Below are positions 54,001-59,504 of a stretch of DNA of 64,000 nucleotides, piece after piece (position 1 is the first letter of the stretch; each line of letters opens with the position of its first letter). The stretch comes from Candidatus Undinarchaeales archaeon (GTDB lineage Archaea > SpSt-1190 > JASMDC01), in assembly GCA_030753015.1 (NCBI GenBank), contig JASMDC010000003.1, positions 62,001 to 126,000 on the forward strand. Reading direction: 5' to 3'. Below the pieces are notes generated by a model. That model made no database searches. It saw nothing but the letters and a program-made list of their open reading frames with translations, and was not told where the DNA came from. A program made the position numbers and the translations under genes.

Positions 54001-54449
54001 TCGCAGGTGGTCGTGGAGCACGCATTTTCAGTGCAAAGGAAATTGATGCAATCCGCCGCCTCGCAGCACTCGCCACCAATCATCCAGGTCGTATCGCAGC
54101 ATATGCCGCCGGTCTTTGCCTTGCACCCGTGAGCGTTGTTGCACTCCTGGCAGTCGTTGCACGTCAAATCGACGCAAATCTTATCCGAGCAGGTCTTGCA
54201 GTTATCGCATTCGTCGTCGGAACAGCAGTTCTTACCAACGAACCAGAACCCCATACAGCATATACCACCGGTTTTTTCCACGCATGCGTGGTCGATAAGA
54301 TCCTGGCAGGCGGTGCACACGAGGTCAACGCAGGCCCCGTCTTCACAGCTCTGGTCAGCGTTGCAGTCGTCGTTGGTAGTGCAAGCTGCGGATAAAGTTA
54401 CCACTAAAAAAAGCACGAGAGCTATAACGGTCCATATGGAGAGTCTCAT
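42057..54449 (-). CDS. Giant Cys-rich anchored protein, 4130 residues
   Basis: One uninterrupted frame. A signal peptide (MRLSIWTVIALVLFLVVTLSA) is followed by about 2,700 residues with some 28 Cys-rich modules, in which about one residue in six to eight is Cys (pattern G-W-C-C-x-x-x-C ... D-C-x-C ... G-Q-x-C-T-x-x-x-Q-C-A-S-x-x-C-V). Then come three longer Cys-rich repeats, an EGF-like stretch with Asp-rich loops, the module shared with two other window proteins (about 42870-43330), an Ig-like domain, one membrane helix (FIEVIVIIGALFLAV), a Gln/Gly/Tyr/Trp-rich cytoplasmic region, and three G-L/F-H-P motifs at the end. The structure is probably disulphide-rich and surface-anchored. The ATG overlaps the CWB2-like gene's stop. 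Confidence 0.9.
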   Translation of the reverse strand: MRLSIWTVIALVLFLVVTLSAACTTNDDCNADQSCEDGACVDLVCTACQDLIDHACVEKTGGICCMGFWFVGKNCCSDDECDNCKTCSDKICVDLTCNDCQECNNAHGCKAKTGGICCDTTWMIGGECCEAADCINFLCTENACSTTTCEDGYSLCNDECIVLVAAEGSCTLDCHCQANLDCVGEEGSKKCLKANEQTCTVGTECASGVCVDGACGTCADQDDLTACTKEGVADGWCCQNTCFAPLALDGDCGGVACKCNTNLQCTTDGCKKEAGQTCTDSGQCASKLCAATGLCGTPATGAACLLSGNPTGSVCNEACCSNICDTGTEPDTCDTACASAGETCYETAGGQGGQQGACCNDQCVREAERKAAGTSCTETCECQDGLACGGPEGSKTCRLAAGEPCTAWDECASVVCVQQTAGGNYVCGSCQAKDATFACKAEGIIGLCCNDQCIAPAGLDSGCTQDCHCLANFECSGTKCKRVDGQDCTTWSECANSVCVDDTCGSCTGNDGTACIANGIADGRCCANACSIPGDVGTACTADCQCVENTECAGEEGSRTCRKVNGQACTDSGQCSSGLCDASGLCSTPATGSKCMLTGNPSGTVCADACCATICDTSTDPDTCGTGCAIGGATCYKTVGSQGGQEGKCCNDGCVRDVERLPSGESCTVTCQCTGGLICTGPENNKKCKKEVGGPCTVWSECASGACVQATPGGDYTCGTCDGKDLTYACKSETATGWCCLNQCVTPLGLDEDCTDHCECEDGLQCAGNKCKKEDGEACTTWSQCASGECVMGTAGGAYVCGGCAGKDTSFNCTADGVTGWCCTGACTAPVSQDGACAQNCNCGEAFGCTDTGAGKKCKLKEGQSCTQSDDCSQKLCSLDGVCNGALVSPNQCFMDDPTKGTVCQDKCCGLPSFCINDQCVVLCGVVGATCYEGAGTEGVCCQNECFTLDERGGLFDACNAGCQCKTEYSCTGNKCLYKNGRTCSSWSQCSSGLCVSDGGTYKCGACTAGNAGVACEGDGFNGLCCDNACRVRQGLGAACVSDCYCEETFQCTEGFCKLKETQACEKSLDCANSICAVDPQVCNGGLTSPSKCYVQYPGTKGTACGGQCCGMPNFCFGATKACVNTCNNVWVECYEGSGTPGICCQTGCYTEDERKGLDGICAADCQCKGDFVCTLLACKLKDDRTCSAGNQCASSVCIEMTQDSYKCGTCGAGTTKKECSAGALTGWCCGAECVEPKSLDGSCTADCHCLNNYLCAGAVGNKKCKKVDGQTCTSWDQCVSGVCVDGMCGACGGSDFTTCSRDGVDDGWCCGVQCVAPQGLDAQCTSDCHCETTMQCVGAEGNKLCKLKNDQTCTDSAQCSSELCDAAGKCGTPTTGSKCMLGGTHAGSVCNDVCCANTCNTGTTPYTCGANCANAGATCYESDGGQGGQQGKCCNNNCIRQAEKQPLGQVCQVTCECDETAQLECTGGICKTKSGQPCTQGNQCGTNICVDGLCEECTQDKVSCQSGNTQSGWCCNGECVDAVPLNGVCTGNCNCQGDTELSCSFGIGLCKLTGGQTCSQSTDCDSKVCSAGGAACATNSGQGDLCKVDTNIDGLVCHDECCNGYCDSDSDVCNECGLGHACMKLVSGVKKYGSCCADQCFLTTDRKGYEKDCEEHCECGANLECAVATDNKCRMAAGQGCTNGTACASGACVSGICGTCVGKTDISTGCMTPTFSDGWCCAGACVSPKETGEDCVQNCECKVGMQCAGNKCKKNDGQSCTDSGQCASGICRTDSTCGPDDTGDICKIAGANIGTVCGSVCCNAICDVGLNLCSTTTCVEDHVCYENQGTQGSCCADACYTPGELLLLDAACVKSCQCKNTLACTDDAGGDKCKLKDGQTCTSGAECSSGVCVAGTCGTCAGKAISSQCKTATILDGWCCEGACVTHGALDAGCGADCQCQDQYSCTGLLCKLKNSQNCIHGEDCSSSVCVNDVCGTCVGKGKTNACDTQAVANGWCCADECVSPGELGDACTEDCQCKDQFLCTGFQCKRKNGEACISGDQCASDVCVQQTAGGNYVCGSCGGKSVDTQCKTGTVDDGYCCSGGCNRHKGQDEGCTVDCNCDPTFTCKDNRCKKKAGQACVTAGECAVGQCVAGTCRTCTGIVDFTSCASTTVTSGKCCNNICTAPKGLGEGCTFTCQCGSNMECIGAVCKKAAGQPCTSGDQCGTGLCVGAPGESICGTCNTDDFTACKTITISDGWCCGGECAAPQALDGPCDSYCECHQNFACTETGIGKKCKLKKAQTCTLSTDCTSGVCLSNGQCDQAAVGMSCKITAGIDGSVCGNSWAWDTCCAKICDAGTTQCAMTCTEGNTCYEGAGIQGECCTSTCITPPEKGGLNAPCGKDCVCDQTRFTCVDTYGGPNVDTCKKINGQGCESGRDCASKVCVDGTCGTCMGMLAKTPCSTDVLAQGWCCNNQCIYAKPINSPCQRDCECNVGTECHNGLCKLSAGETCTSAALCSSGQCVSSGAYTCGNCVVDGVGCLDENGVIKQCCSNLCNVGWKGVTEPCGNDCECATNMKCAGNPRTCKYVDGQPCTHGNQCQSGYCVDKTGNNGWRCGTCDAAEDNGNKIIDTQGTTGVCCVGNHCTPICRDSDVNGQVDTCNSCEGMAQGSLCYTVAGEGECCNNKCYSSKLPSGQSCNKDCECEAGFCDRNTHLCTDLAGEGALCISDADCQSGLTCIDTDGNGRLDKCSTCNKHGSRKCQEDILSGYCCGGTCKGMLYLSWFPEAECGENPCDGEVKCIAGDWKCNTAGQYKCFQDQSSTCTQTGIFNTGQAANCVPYKCDGTTGKCRTTCVSNDHCLTSYSCIDLTTDGVPETCDTCTGHEASVCDLGGKTGFCCGDACNAPPVAEWTPANRCGEQDCNGAVKCEDDSWVCDTYGDPVCSPDLTLRGQCSNVGAFSSLGDCSPYTCDPSVGQCRTACASSIDCQTQFPCIDIDGQTGLDRCASCSAFGAAACEHLGTSGFCCGNGCEAMSSAQWNPGGGCGLNQCDGGKVTCRESEWLCDTFERHVCNEGRTRTTQCSKLGEYDIPTEDSCGSYICDPTVGTCMTGCTSDIHCTSQCCVLGSCVEKKTKEEGESCEKDCECGGNSVCDPGTKKCSKAVTCPNGQVRNCDASKPICVDDPLKEWLCKPECFPDEAPCVTENSRGFCCAGTCISPRPGFFPGKDCGRLDCGGNVGCNLATGELTCNSFGSICCDSNAPGTCNEVGDCQATSPPCSNQCGGGGSRTFLNYTCHTGLCEAVSSDCSEILFQCNSDRGCVECLDDTHCEDQCQRYSFLNYTCQNFKCEILGADIQDCSTGGSNQICQLPTGCLQCISTEQCQAQYGANYACDFQTLGCKVAKCFKDENCPYTCEQNIYRGQSCNNYICQDKPEQDCKAEGGICTREGCVNCVSDVNCTLTYGTDFGCKGGRCEMLCGNGKCDEGEDCNDCPQDCQCKGTETCDPTTTWAHGCAPDYDNDGFADDKDPCPRDPKNACKPCQGDKDCTDMCHQNVHIEFSCQISVCTPGTEVSCAEMGLICDPAARCVRCGNMTDSNKACKTAFEFTYICADDRCLPDRDMDGMPDSEDPCPTDPTNACTAECPNNVCEATEDCNTCPEDCGCDDGNACSVDRCILGQCIYEASDCGSACETGVCDGDSECMVRSSGGGDCFCEGMCEKGYTCDQSQKCAKAECGDGKCQNECGQCPQDCSIKDCLNNGVCDTSMGENCASAPKDCSCMPGFTCDAQRPESNEIGCYRIACGDKHCDSPDETSGTCCVDCECPGNQKCDPETNSCRGGCGDGECELATECDSCRVDCTPDDCINRKCAPGIGENCRNSADCICDAEIESEATLVMVEKQTKLLSFTVKNTGSLRDAFDITIESDSTLVGLAWTKRLKVNIDVNATFPLSVDVQGHIPGSHVIIINAVPRGLPNKTIIRKVVVAVEQESVLEQIGVLANIKDFIEVIVIIGALFLAVKRRFFPGKAVPVATQGAWQQQQQANYMANQYYGGGGYYGQSGAWRATPANNAQWGGQAGGWGQGQAMQAQAQQAAPPPKKEEPKEELSDAARGLHPGAVSGPSTPGKGLHPGDEGSTSDAKAKKTEEEEDLDYRGFHP
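46350..54390 (-). repeat. About 28 coding Cys-rich modules
   Basis: In-frame modules of roughly 75-90 residues in two alternating kinds. One is built on G-W-C-C-x3-C-(V/I)-x-P-x2-L-x4-C-x2-D-C-x-C. The other carries a longer insert with C-Y-E/K-x-(A/V)-G-x-Q-G and C-C-x2-x-C-(V/F/Y). I counted about 28 by eye. Neighbouring copies differ at many positions, so the array is old rather than a fresh tandem expansion. Confidence 0.8.
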
Positions 54450-55744
54450 TCTATCATCTGCCGTGCCCTCTGGACACGTTCGAGTGCTGTCTCTAATCGT
54501 TGCAGACCTTCTGACAGCGCACCTCCCTGTAACAGCTCAACGCTCTGTGAGAGATCGCTCTGGACCTCGTCCAATAAGAATAGCATTCGGGTACTATTTA
54601 AGGGTTCCGACGCAGTGTTGCGTTCTTCCTCAATCCATACGCGCCGTCCTGATGGGCTGATCTCAGCCCAGCGTTCCCAGCGCAACCGGCCCCGCTCACG
54701 CCACCCCTCCTCCCATGCTTCTGCGAACTTGCCCTCGCGTACAAGCACATCGAAGCCAGTGGGATCCGCAAGACTGTCACGCAGCCATCCGAGAGGCCAT
54801 TTTTCGTCCACAAGGATCGGTTTCGAGGCAGCGCTCCACGTGGGAAGGTCCTCCAGGGCATGTCCCGCGGAAGCACCGGCGGGATCCCCCACCAACTCCC
54901 GGCGTACGAGAGGTCCGACGCCTCTCCCCCCCACCGTAGCCTCCTCGATCCCACCCATGACGGTTGTGTAGGCGGTCTCTGTTCCGTCCATGCTCCCCAC
55001 GACCACCACTTCCGAAAGACGTCCGGCCAAGGATGCGAGCCGAGGGGCATCATCGCAGTGGAGATACATCATGTCGTCGACCGGACGCACGGGGAGCGAG
55101 AGAGAGGATGCGACCACGGGATCGCAATAGAGGACTGCACGTGTACCCTCGAGGGTAGGCGACAGTGTTGTGAGGGCACTGCCACAGAGACCGAGGGAGA
55201 GGTCGATACCTGGAGCGAACACTGCCGATGGCCCCAGTCGTCGAACCTCGCTCGCAACTGCTGCTGTAAGCTGACCAGGGACAAGGAGAAGGGGCGTGGC
55301 ACTGAGGCCTCGTGCCCGGATCATTGACACCAGGTCGTCCTGGCGAACTATGGCCACCGTGTCAGCTTCCCCCCAGAAGAACCGCGACACCTCCACGGAA
55401 GTACCCGTAGCTGTGGCCCCCCACAAGCGTACAGTGCGCGCATGAGCCGCGAGATCCTCCTCGAGGGCGGGCGGAAGCACAGCGGGACCCCCCACGAGCA
55501 CCACCAGCCGGGGCTTCATCTGCTCAAGCACACCAAGGGAGTGGGACCCAAGGGTGCCGTCCGTTGCGAGCACAGGTGCTCCCACAAGGCGGGCCGCTTG
55601 GGCAGCAAGGGCGCAGTCCAGGTGAGTTGCGGTCGAGCAGATGAGAACGGTGCCCACTTGTGGCCCGACCTGGCTCCCAATGCCGGCAAAGGAGGTGCTA
55701 AGGAGCAGGAAACAGCAGCAGATTAATGTGCAGGCCCGGCTCAT
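54446..55744 (-). CDS. Exported CWB2-like (cell-wall-binding repeat) protein
   Basis: About 432 residues. A Cys-rich signal peptide (LICCCFLLLSTSFAG) is followed by at least two repeats resembling PF04122 (cell wall binding repeat 2). These show DCALAAQAARLVGAPVLATDG, then PRLVVLVGGPAVLPPALEEDL, then RTVRLWGATATGTSVEVSR, ADTVAIVRQDD and ATPLLLVPG. The C-terminal third is Trp/Arg/Glu-rich and ends in an amphipathic helix (LLQGGALSEGLQRLETALERVQRARQ region). CWB2 domains bind anionic wall polymers in Firmicutes; the archaeal partner is unknown. It overlaps the upstream winged-helix gene and the downstream giant gene by 4 bases each, so the three form one operon. Confidence 0.72.
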   Translation of the reverse strand: MSRACTLICCCFLLLSTSFAGIGSQVGPQVGTVLICSTATHLDCALAAQAARLVGAPVLATDGTLGSHSLGVLEQMKPRLVVLVGGPAVLPPALEEDLAAHARTVRLWGATATGTSVEVSRFFWGEADTVAIVRQDDLVSMIRARGLSATPLLLVPGQLTAAVASEVRRLGPSAVFAPGIDLSLGLCGSALTTLSPTLEGTRAVLYCDPVVASSLSLPVRPVDDMMYLHCDDAPRLASLAGRLSEVVVVGSMDGTETAYTTVMGGIEEATVGGRGVGPLVRRELVGDPAGASAGHALEDLPTWSAASKPILVDEKWPLGWLRDSLADPTGFDVLVREGKFAEAWEEGWRERGRLRWERWAEISPSGRRVWIEEERNTASEPLNSTRMLFLLDEVQSDLSQSVELLQGGALSEGLQRLETALERVQRARQMIE

Positions 55745-56706
55745 CGCCGGAGCGCCCCCCGATTGAGGATGACGCGGTTGGTCTTGCCGACGGGGGAGCG
55801 GGTAATGATACCGCGTTCCTCAAGGCCTGAGAGAATGCGGCTGAGCTTGGCCTTGGAAAAGTCCGTGGTCTTTTGAAGTTCCTTCTGGAGGGGAGGATCA
55901 TCAGAGTTCAGGATGGCCTCGATGACAACGCGCTCGTTCTCCTCCATCACTGACAGGATATCCTCTTCCCGCACTTCCTCCTCTCGATGAAGCTGTCGCA
56001 CACCTATCGAATAGCCGAGAACGAAGAACGCCACGGCCAGGCCTACGGCCATGGGAGTCCGGTCGGGCGGTGGGGGTACCGGCTCTGTGGCAGGGCTCCG
56101 CGCTGCTTTCTCGAACCCTACGTAGAAGGTCATCTCCTCTCCAGGTTCAAGGCCTCCCCGTCGCCATTCGAACGAGAGTTGTCGACCGTCCGTACGCACG
56201 ATCGCGTTGGGGTAGAGCACTGGCCGGGCCTGGGATGCTCGCCGCTGGAGGCTGACGGGCAGCACAAAGCCCTCCGGTAGGTGGGCGACGAGCTTGAAGT
56301 CGAGCACAGGGTCCTCCGCCCGGTACGTTAAGGAGAAGTCCATCCCTTCTTCCATGCTCCGCACAAGCTCGCCCGTGCTGAACCTGAGACTGATGTTCAC
56401 GATCCCCTCGGGAGCCAGCGGCTGCCTGAAAGGAATGACAACCTCCTTGGTATTCCATGGTCCGTCACGCACTGAATGGGTGAGGTTCCCCTGAGCATCG
56501 AAGACCTCCAGATCCTTCATCCCACCCAACAGCGAGAACGTCGTGGAATCGAGGGGCGTGCCCGAAGTGTTCTCCCCCACGATATCGATGCGCTCTACAC
56601 ATGTTCCATCCGGTGCGATATCAATATCGATGTAAAGTGAGTGGAAATACATATCGGCCACGGTGGGAGTAAGCAGGAGGAACGCCACGAGTAGCCAAGC
56701 TCGCAT
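55741..56706 (-). CDS. Membrane-anchored winged-helix regulator
   Basis: A 321-residue protein with a signal segment (MRAWLLVAFLLLTPTVAD) and a beta-rich extracellular domain of about 195 residues with N-glycosylation sequons (GENTSGT, GNLTHS, VNISLRF). A Pro-rich stalk leads to one membrane helix (MAVGLAVAFFVLGYSIGV) and a cytoplasmic MarR/ArsR-like winged helix (ERVVIEAILNSDDPPLQKEL, SKAKLSRILSGLEERGIITR, KTNRVIL wing). It should sense outside and bind DNA inside. It heads the operon with the CWB2-like and giant genes, so autogenous control is plausible. A TATA box is centred 33 bases before ATG 56706. Confidence 0.8.
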   Translation of the reverse strand: MRAWLLVAFLLLTPTVADMYFHSLYIDIDIAPDGTCVERIDIVGENTSGTPLDSTTFSLLGGMKDLEVFDAQGNLTHSVRDGPWNTKEVVIPFRQPLAPEGIVNISLRFSTGELVRSMEEGMDFSLTYRAEDPVLDFKLVAHLPEGFVLPVSLQRRASQARPVLYPNAIVRTDGRQLSFEWRRGGLEPGEEMTFYVGFEKAARSPATEPVPPPPDRTPMAVGLAVAFFVLGYSIGVRQLHREEEVREEDILSVMEENERVVIEAILNSDDPPLQKELQKTTDFSKAKLSRILSGLEERGIITRSPVGKTNRVILNRGALRR

Positions 56707-56733
56707 TACGTCGGGGGAACGCGTCCAAGCTTT

Positions 56734-56744
56734 TTATTTATATA
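56734..56744 (-). promoter_or_regulatory. TATA box of the winged-helix/giant operon
   Basis: TATATAAATA (minus strand, about 56734-56743) lies within the 44-base gap after the 1.36-kb Cys-rich gene. It predicts transcription start near 56713, a leader of only a few bases before ATG 56706. Confidence 0.6.
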
Positions 56745-56750
56745 CAAGCA

Positions 56751-58110
56751 TTATCGGCGCTGCCAGGCACCGCCTTGCTGCCCTTGCTGTGGATAACGAC
56801 TCCATCCCGGGGGTGCTTGGTACATCCCGGGGGCGCCTCCATATGCTTGGGGCTGCTGCCCCCATTGCTGCTGGTCGGAGGGAGGCTGGACTCCTCCCTT
56901 CTTATTCTTGTCAAGGTAATAGGTCTTGAAGAGGTACACCCCCAGAAGGGGTAGGAGCACGATCTCGAGGGCGTCGTAGAGCTCCTTGATGTACATGATA
57001 TAGCTGAAGAAGGTCTTAGTGAGGATGTACTCGAAGAGGCCCATGGGGGAAACTATGATGGTGTACTTCGTCGCAAAAAGCTCTTGGGCCTGATCCGAGC
57101 GCACCTTTATGATAATATCGCTCTGTTCTTGCTGTCGCCCGGAGAGGTAGGGGGCGATTAGGTCAACCCTGAACTGTTCCAAATCGCCGGGCTCCATAGG
57201 CTTGATCTGCTTGTACCAGTTCTTCATACCGAAGGAGCCATTGATTATGTCGACCACGTAGCTGTCGGTGATGTTACCTGCGTTCTCCACATCGAAGTAG
57301 AACACATGCTCCTCACCCTCCTGGATCTCCACGTTATCGTTGGGGAACGAGACCGATGGAAGGCACACACAGTCCTCTGTGTTCCGGCAGTTCTCGCCAA
57401 TGCTCGGGACACAGGCCGTGTCGTTGCATCCAGAAGGAGTACAGTCGAGGGAGCATGAGAGACATTCGGTGGGCTCGCAGAGTCCGTCACCGCACCGAAG
57501 GATGCAGCGGTGGAGCGTCGCGTTGCAGGCCTCGTCGGGATTATCGCAGCCGCAGTCCTCGCAGCACGAGCCAGACGTCTCGAAGGGTTTCTCGCACTTC
57601 CCGTCTCCGCACTCGATTTCGTAGCATCCACGCTCGTCGGCCCGTTCGTGGTTCGGATTGCAGTACCGATCGAAACAGGGGCAGTCCGTCGGGACGGTGT
57701 CACAGTTCTCACCGAGCTTGACGTCACACACCCGGTTGTTCTTGCACGTGTCCTTTGAACAGTCCTCGTCACAGAGGCCACATTCGTGCTCGCACTTCCC
57801 GTCGGGGCATACGGAGGCCGTGCATTTGGTGTACTTGCAGTGGTAACCCAGTTGGCACATGGAGTCGCAGAGGCAATAACCTCCGTCCCCCGGGATGACC
57901 GAGACACAGCCCTTCTCTCCATTGCACACCTTACCGTCACCGCAGGGGAATCCGCAACCTATGGTGTTGAAGATACATGACCCGGACCGGCAGAGCGCCT
58001 TAGTACAGGGATTGTCGTCCACGCATTCGAGGTCGTTCTGACATCCGGCGGCCAGGATGAGGAGCAGGCCAATCAGGAATCCCAGGGTGCGTGCAGGGGG
58101 GATGTGACAT
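56751..58110 (-). CDS. Small Cys-rich anchored protein, frameshifted start
   Basis: Reads as about 452 residues: a lipoprotein-like signal (LGFLIGLLLILAAGC), a Cys-rich ectodomain matching the giant's C-terminal module (GENCDTVPTDCPC, GCYEIECGDGKCEKPFETSGSCCEDCGC, GENCRNTEDCVC), an Ig-like domain (DVENAGNITDSYVV), one membrane helix (ALEIVLLPLLGVYLFKTYYL) and a Gln/Gly/Tyr/Pro-rich tail. The long frame lacks a start before GTG 58022. ATG 58110 joins the signal frame only if one base is lost from the six-base G run at 58096-58101. A TATA at about 58131-58136 sits 24 bases from ATG 58110, supporting that start. This is probably a sequencing error, possibly phase variation. Confidence 0.75.
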
Positions 58111-58132
58111 CACCTCGCGGCGCCGCGAACCT

Positions 58133-58462
58133 TTAATTTCCACCGTCCTTCCGTCGAGAAAGGATCTCGAGCCCGGCATTGATGCCTATAAGGAGCTCGC
58201 TTATCTCGTGGGGGTCCGTCGTCGCCTCCAGCCTAGCTACGAGTTCATTGATTTTATAACTAACGATGCGGTCGAGCGGTCGAGCCTCCCCTTTCTTCTC
58301 GTTCGATACCCCCTGTTTCGAGCAACGGGGGCAGATGACCTTGCCCTTCACCTTGAAGAGTGGCGAACCACAAGTGGGGCAGTGCTTGGAGAGCATCTTG
58401 CCTCCTGCTAGAAGGAGCGTGGTCATCTCCTTGAGCGGATCTTCCTCCTCCATTATGCTCAC
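58133..58462 (-). CDS. p27/UPF0148 (SSSCA1-like) zinc-ribbon protein
   Basis: A 109-residue archaeal UPF0148/autoantigen-p27-family protein. The N-terminal helix EMTTLLLAGGKMLSKHCPTCGSPLF leads into a C4 zinc ribbon (CPTC-x13-CPRC), followed by a basic linker and a C-terminal helical region. The cellular role is unknown; in archaea it is a conserved small protein. GTG 58462 is spaced for a leaderless start from the TATA at 58485-58491; ATG 58453 is the alternative. It is followed 22 bases later by the Cys-rich anchored gene, possibly cotranscribed. Confidence 0.85.
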   Translation of the reverse strand: MSIMEEEDPLKEMTTLLLAGGKMLSKHCPTCGSPLFKVKGKVICPRCSKQGVSNEKKGEARPLDRIVSYKINELVARLEATTDPHEISELLIGINAGLEILSRRKDGGN

Positions 58463-58482
58463 TGACCCGGTCCTAAAGCCGA

Positions 58483-58493
58483 TGCCTTAAGAA
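58483..58493. promoter_or_regulatory. Shared palindromic TATA-like element, p27 and PAC2
   Basis: CCTTAAG at 58485-58491 is centred 26 bases from the p27 GTG (58462) and 28 bases from the PAC2 ATG (58516). Both divergent starts have leaderless spacing. Confidence 0.5.
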
Positions 58494-58515
58494 TGTTAGC
58501 CCCCTCGTATCCTGC

Positions 58516-59271
58516 ATGGCCGATGTAGAAGTGCGGTGCAAGTTGGAATCACTCGCAGGCTACACCCTGGTCATGGGTTTTCCTGACGTTGGGCTCGCCG
58601 GTGCGATTGCTGCAGAGCATATCTCCGCTAAAGCAGGGATGCGTGAAGTGGGCCACATCCAATCGGACCGGCTCGTACCCCTGGCGGTCGTCGAGGAAGG
58701 GATTGTCGCACGACCCATCTCCATCTACGTCTCCAAGCGCCGCAAGCTCGTCCTCATCCGCTCCTATGTCCACCTCCCACCGCGGTTGGCCCACGAAGTA
58801 TCCCGCGCAGTTGTGGGTTGGGCCCACGAATCAGGGATCACCGAGGTGATATGCTTCGCAGGCGTGCTCATAGAGGAAGGCCAGGACGGTGGCGATGACG
58901 TATACGTGGCGACCACGACAGGGGAGGCTTTAAACGGAGACCGTCTACAACGGCTGCTGAACCGGGATGGCGTGTATCCCTGGACGGGCTCCGTGTACGG
59001 CTTCGTAGGGCAGGTCTTGCTCGATTGTATCGATGTTGACCTCCCCGCCGTCTCACTCGTGGTGGAGACCCGTGCCGACTACCCGGACGCCCGGGCGGCG
59101 GCCACCTGTATTCGCACCCTCAACCGGTATCTCAACCTACGCATAGACCTGGAGCCACTCATGGAGGAGGCCAACCTCATCGAGGGGCAGATGAAGTCGG
59201 TTATGGATCATGCCAGCAGGCTCCACCAGCAAATGGAGCAGACGACGAGCGCGAACCTGATGTTCAGATAG
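58516..59271 (+). CDS. PAC2-family protein (proteasome assembly chaperone-like)
   Basis: A 251-residue PAC2-family protein: VMGFPDVGLAGAIAAEHI near the start, IQSDRLVPLAVVEEG, ISIYVSKRRKLVLIRSYVHLP, GVYPWTGSVYGFVGQVLLDC, LVVETRADYPDARAAATCIRTLNRYLNL and a C-terminal helical EANLIEGQMKSVMDHASRLHQQMEQ. Archaeal PAC2 homologues are related to the eukaryotic proteasome assembly chaperone, but direct function is not established. Start ATG 58516 is leaderless. A 230-base gap follows. Confidence 0.9.
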   Translation: MADVEVRCKLESLAGYTLVMGFPDVGLAGAIAAEHISAKAGMREVGHIQSDRLVPLAVVEEGIVARPISIYVSKRRKLVLIRSYVHLPPRLAHEVSRAVVGWAHESGITEVICFAGVLIEEGQDGGDDVYVATTTGEALNGDRLQRLLNRDGVYPWTGSVYGFVGQVLLDCIDVDLPAVSLVVETRADYPDARAAATCIRTLNRYLNLRIDLEPLMEEANLIEGQMKSVMDHASRLHQQMEQTTSANLMFR

Positions 59272-59504
59272 GTCACCCATCTACCGATCTTCGGATGAAA
59301 AAAGGCACGTGACCACATCCATTCACCGTGTATCGGGCATCCCGCGCTAGATATCCCAATCCAAGCCATCTCCAGGGTCGGTTCATCGAGGGAAATGGTT
59401 CCCGGAACCTTCGTCCACCATGAACAGCGCAGAATCAGTCTATCGCTCCCCGGTGACAATGGTTGGCCCGGATTATTCATTATCCTTGCATGGCAGATGA
59501 TTAC

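Noticed and set aside
46350-54390. Regular repeats considered as a CRISPR array
   Set aside because: Copies are in frame, diverge mainly while keeping cysteines, and have no constant-length spacers or adjacent cas genes.
59272-59489. Possible small gene or RNA in the gap before the vWA gene
   Set aside because: No frame with a ribosome site or ordered hydrophobicity, and only a trivial 4-bp hairpin, so nothing is claimed.
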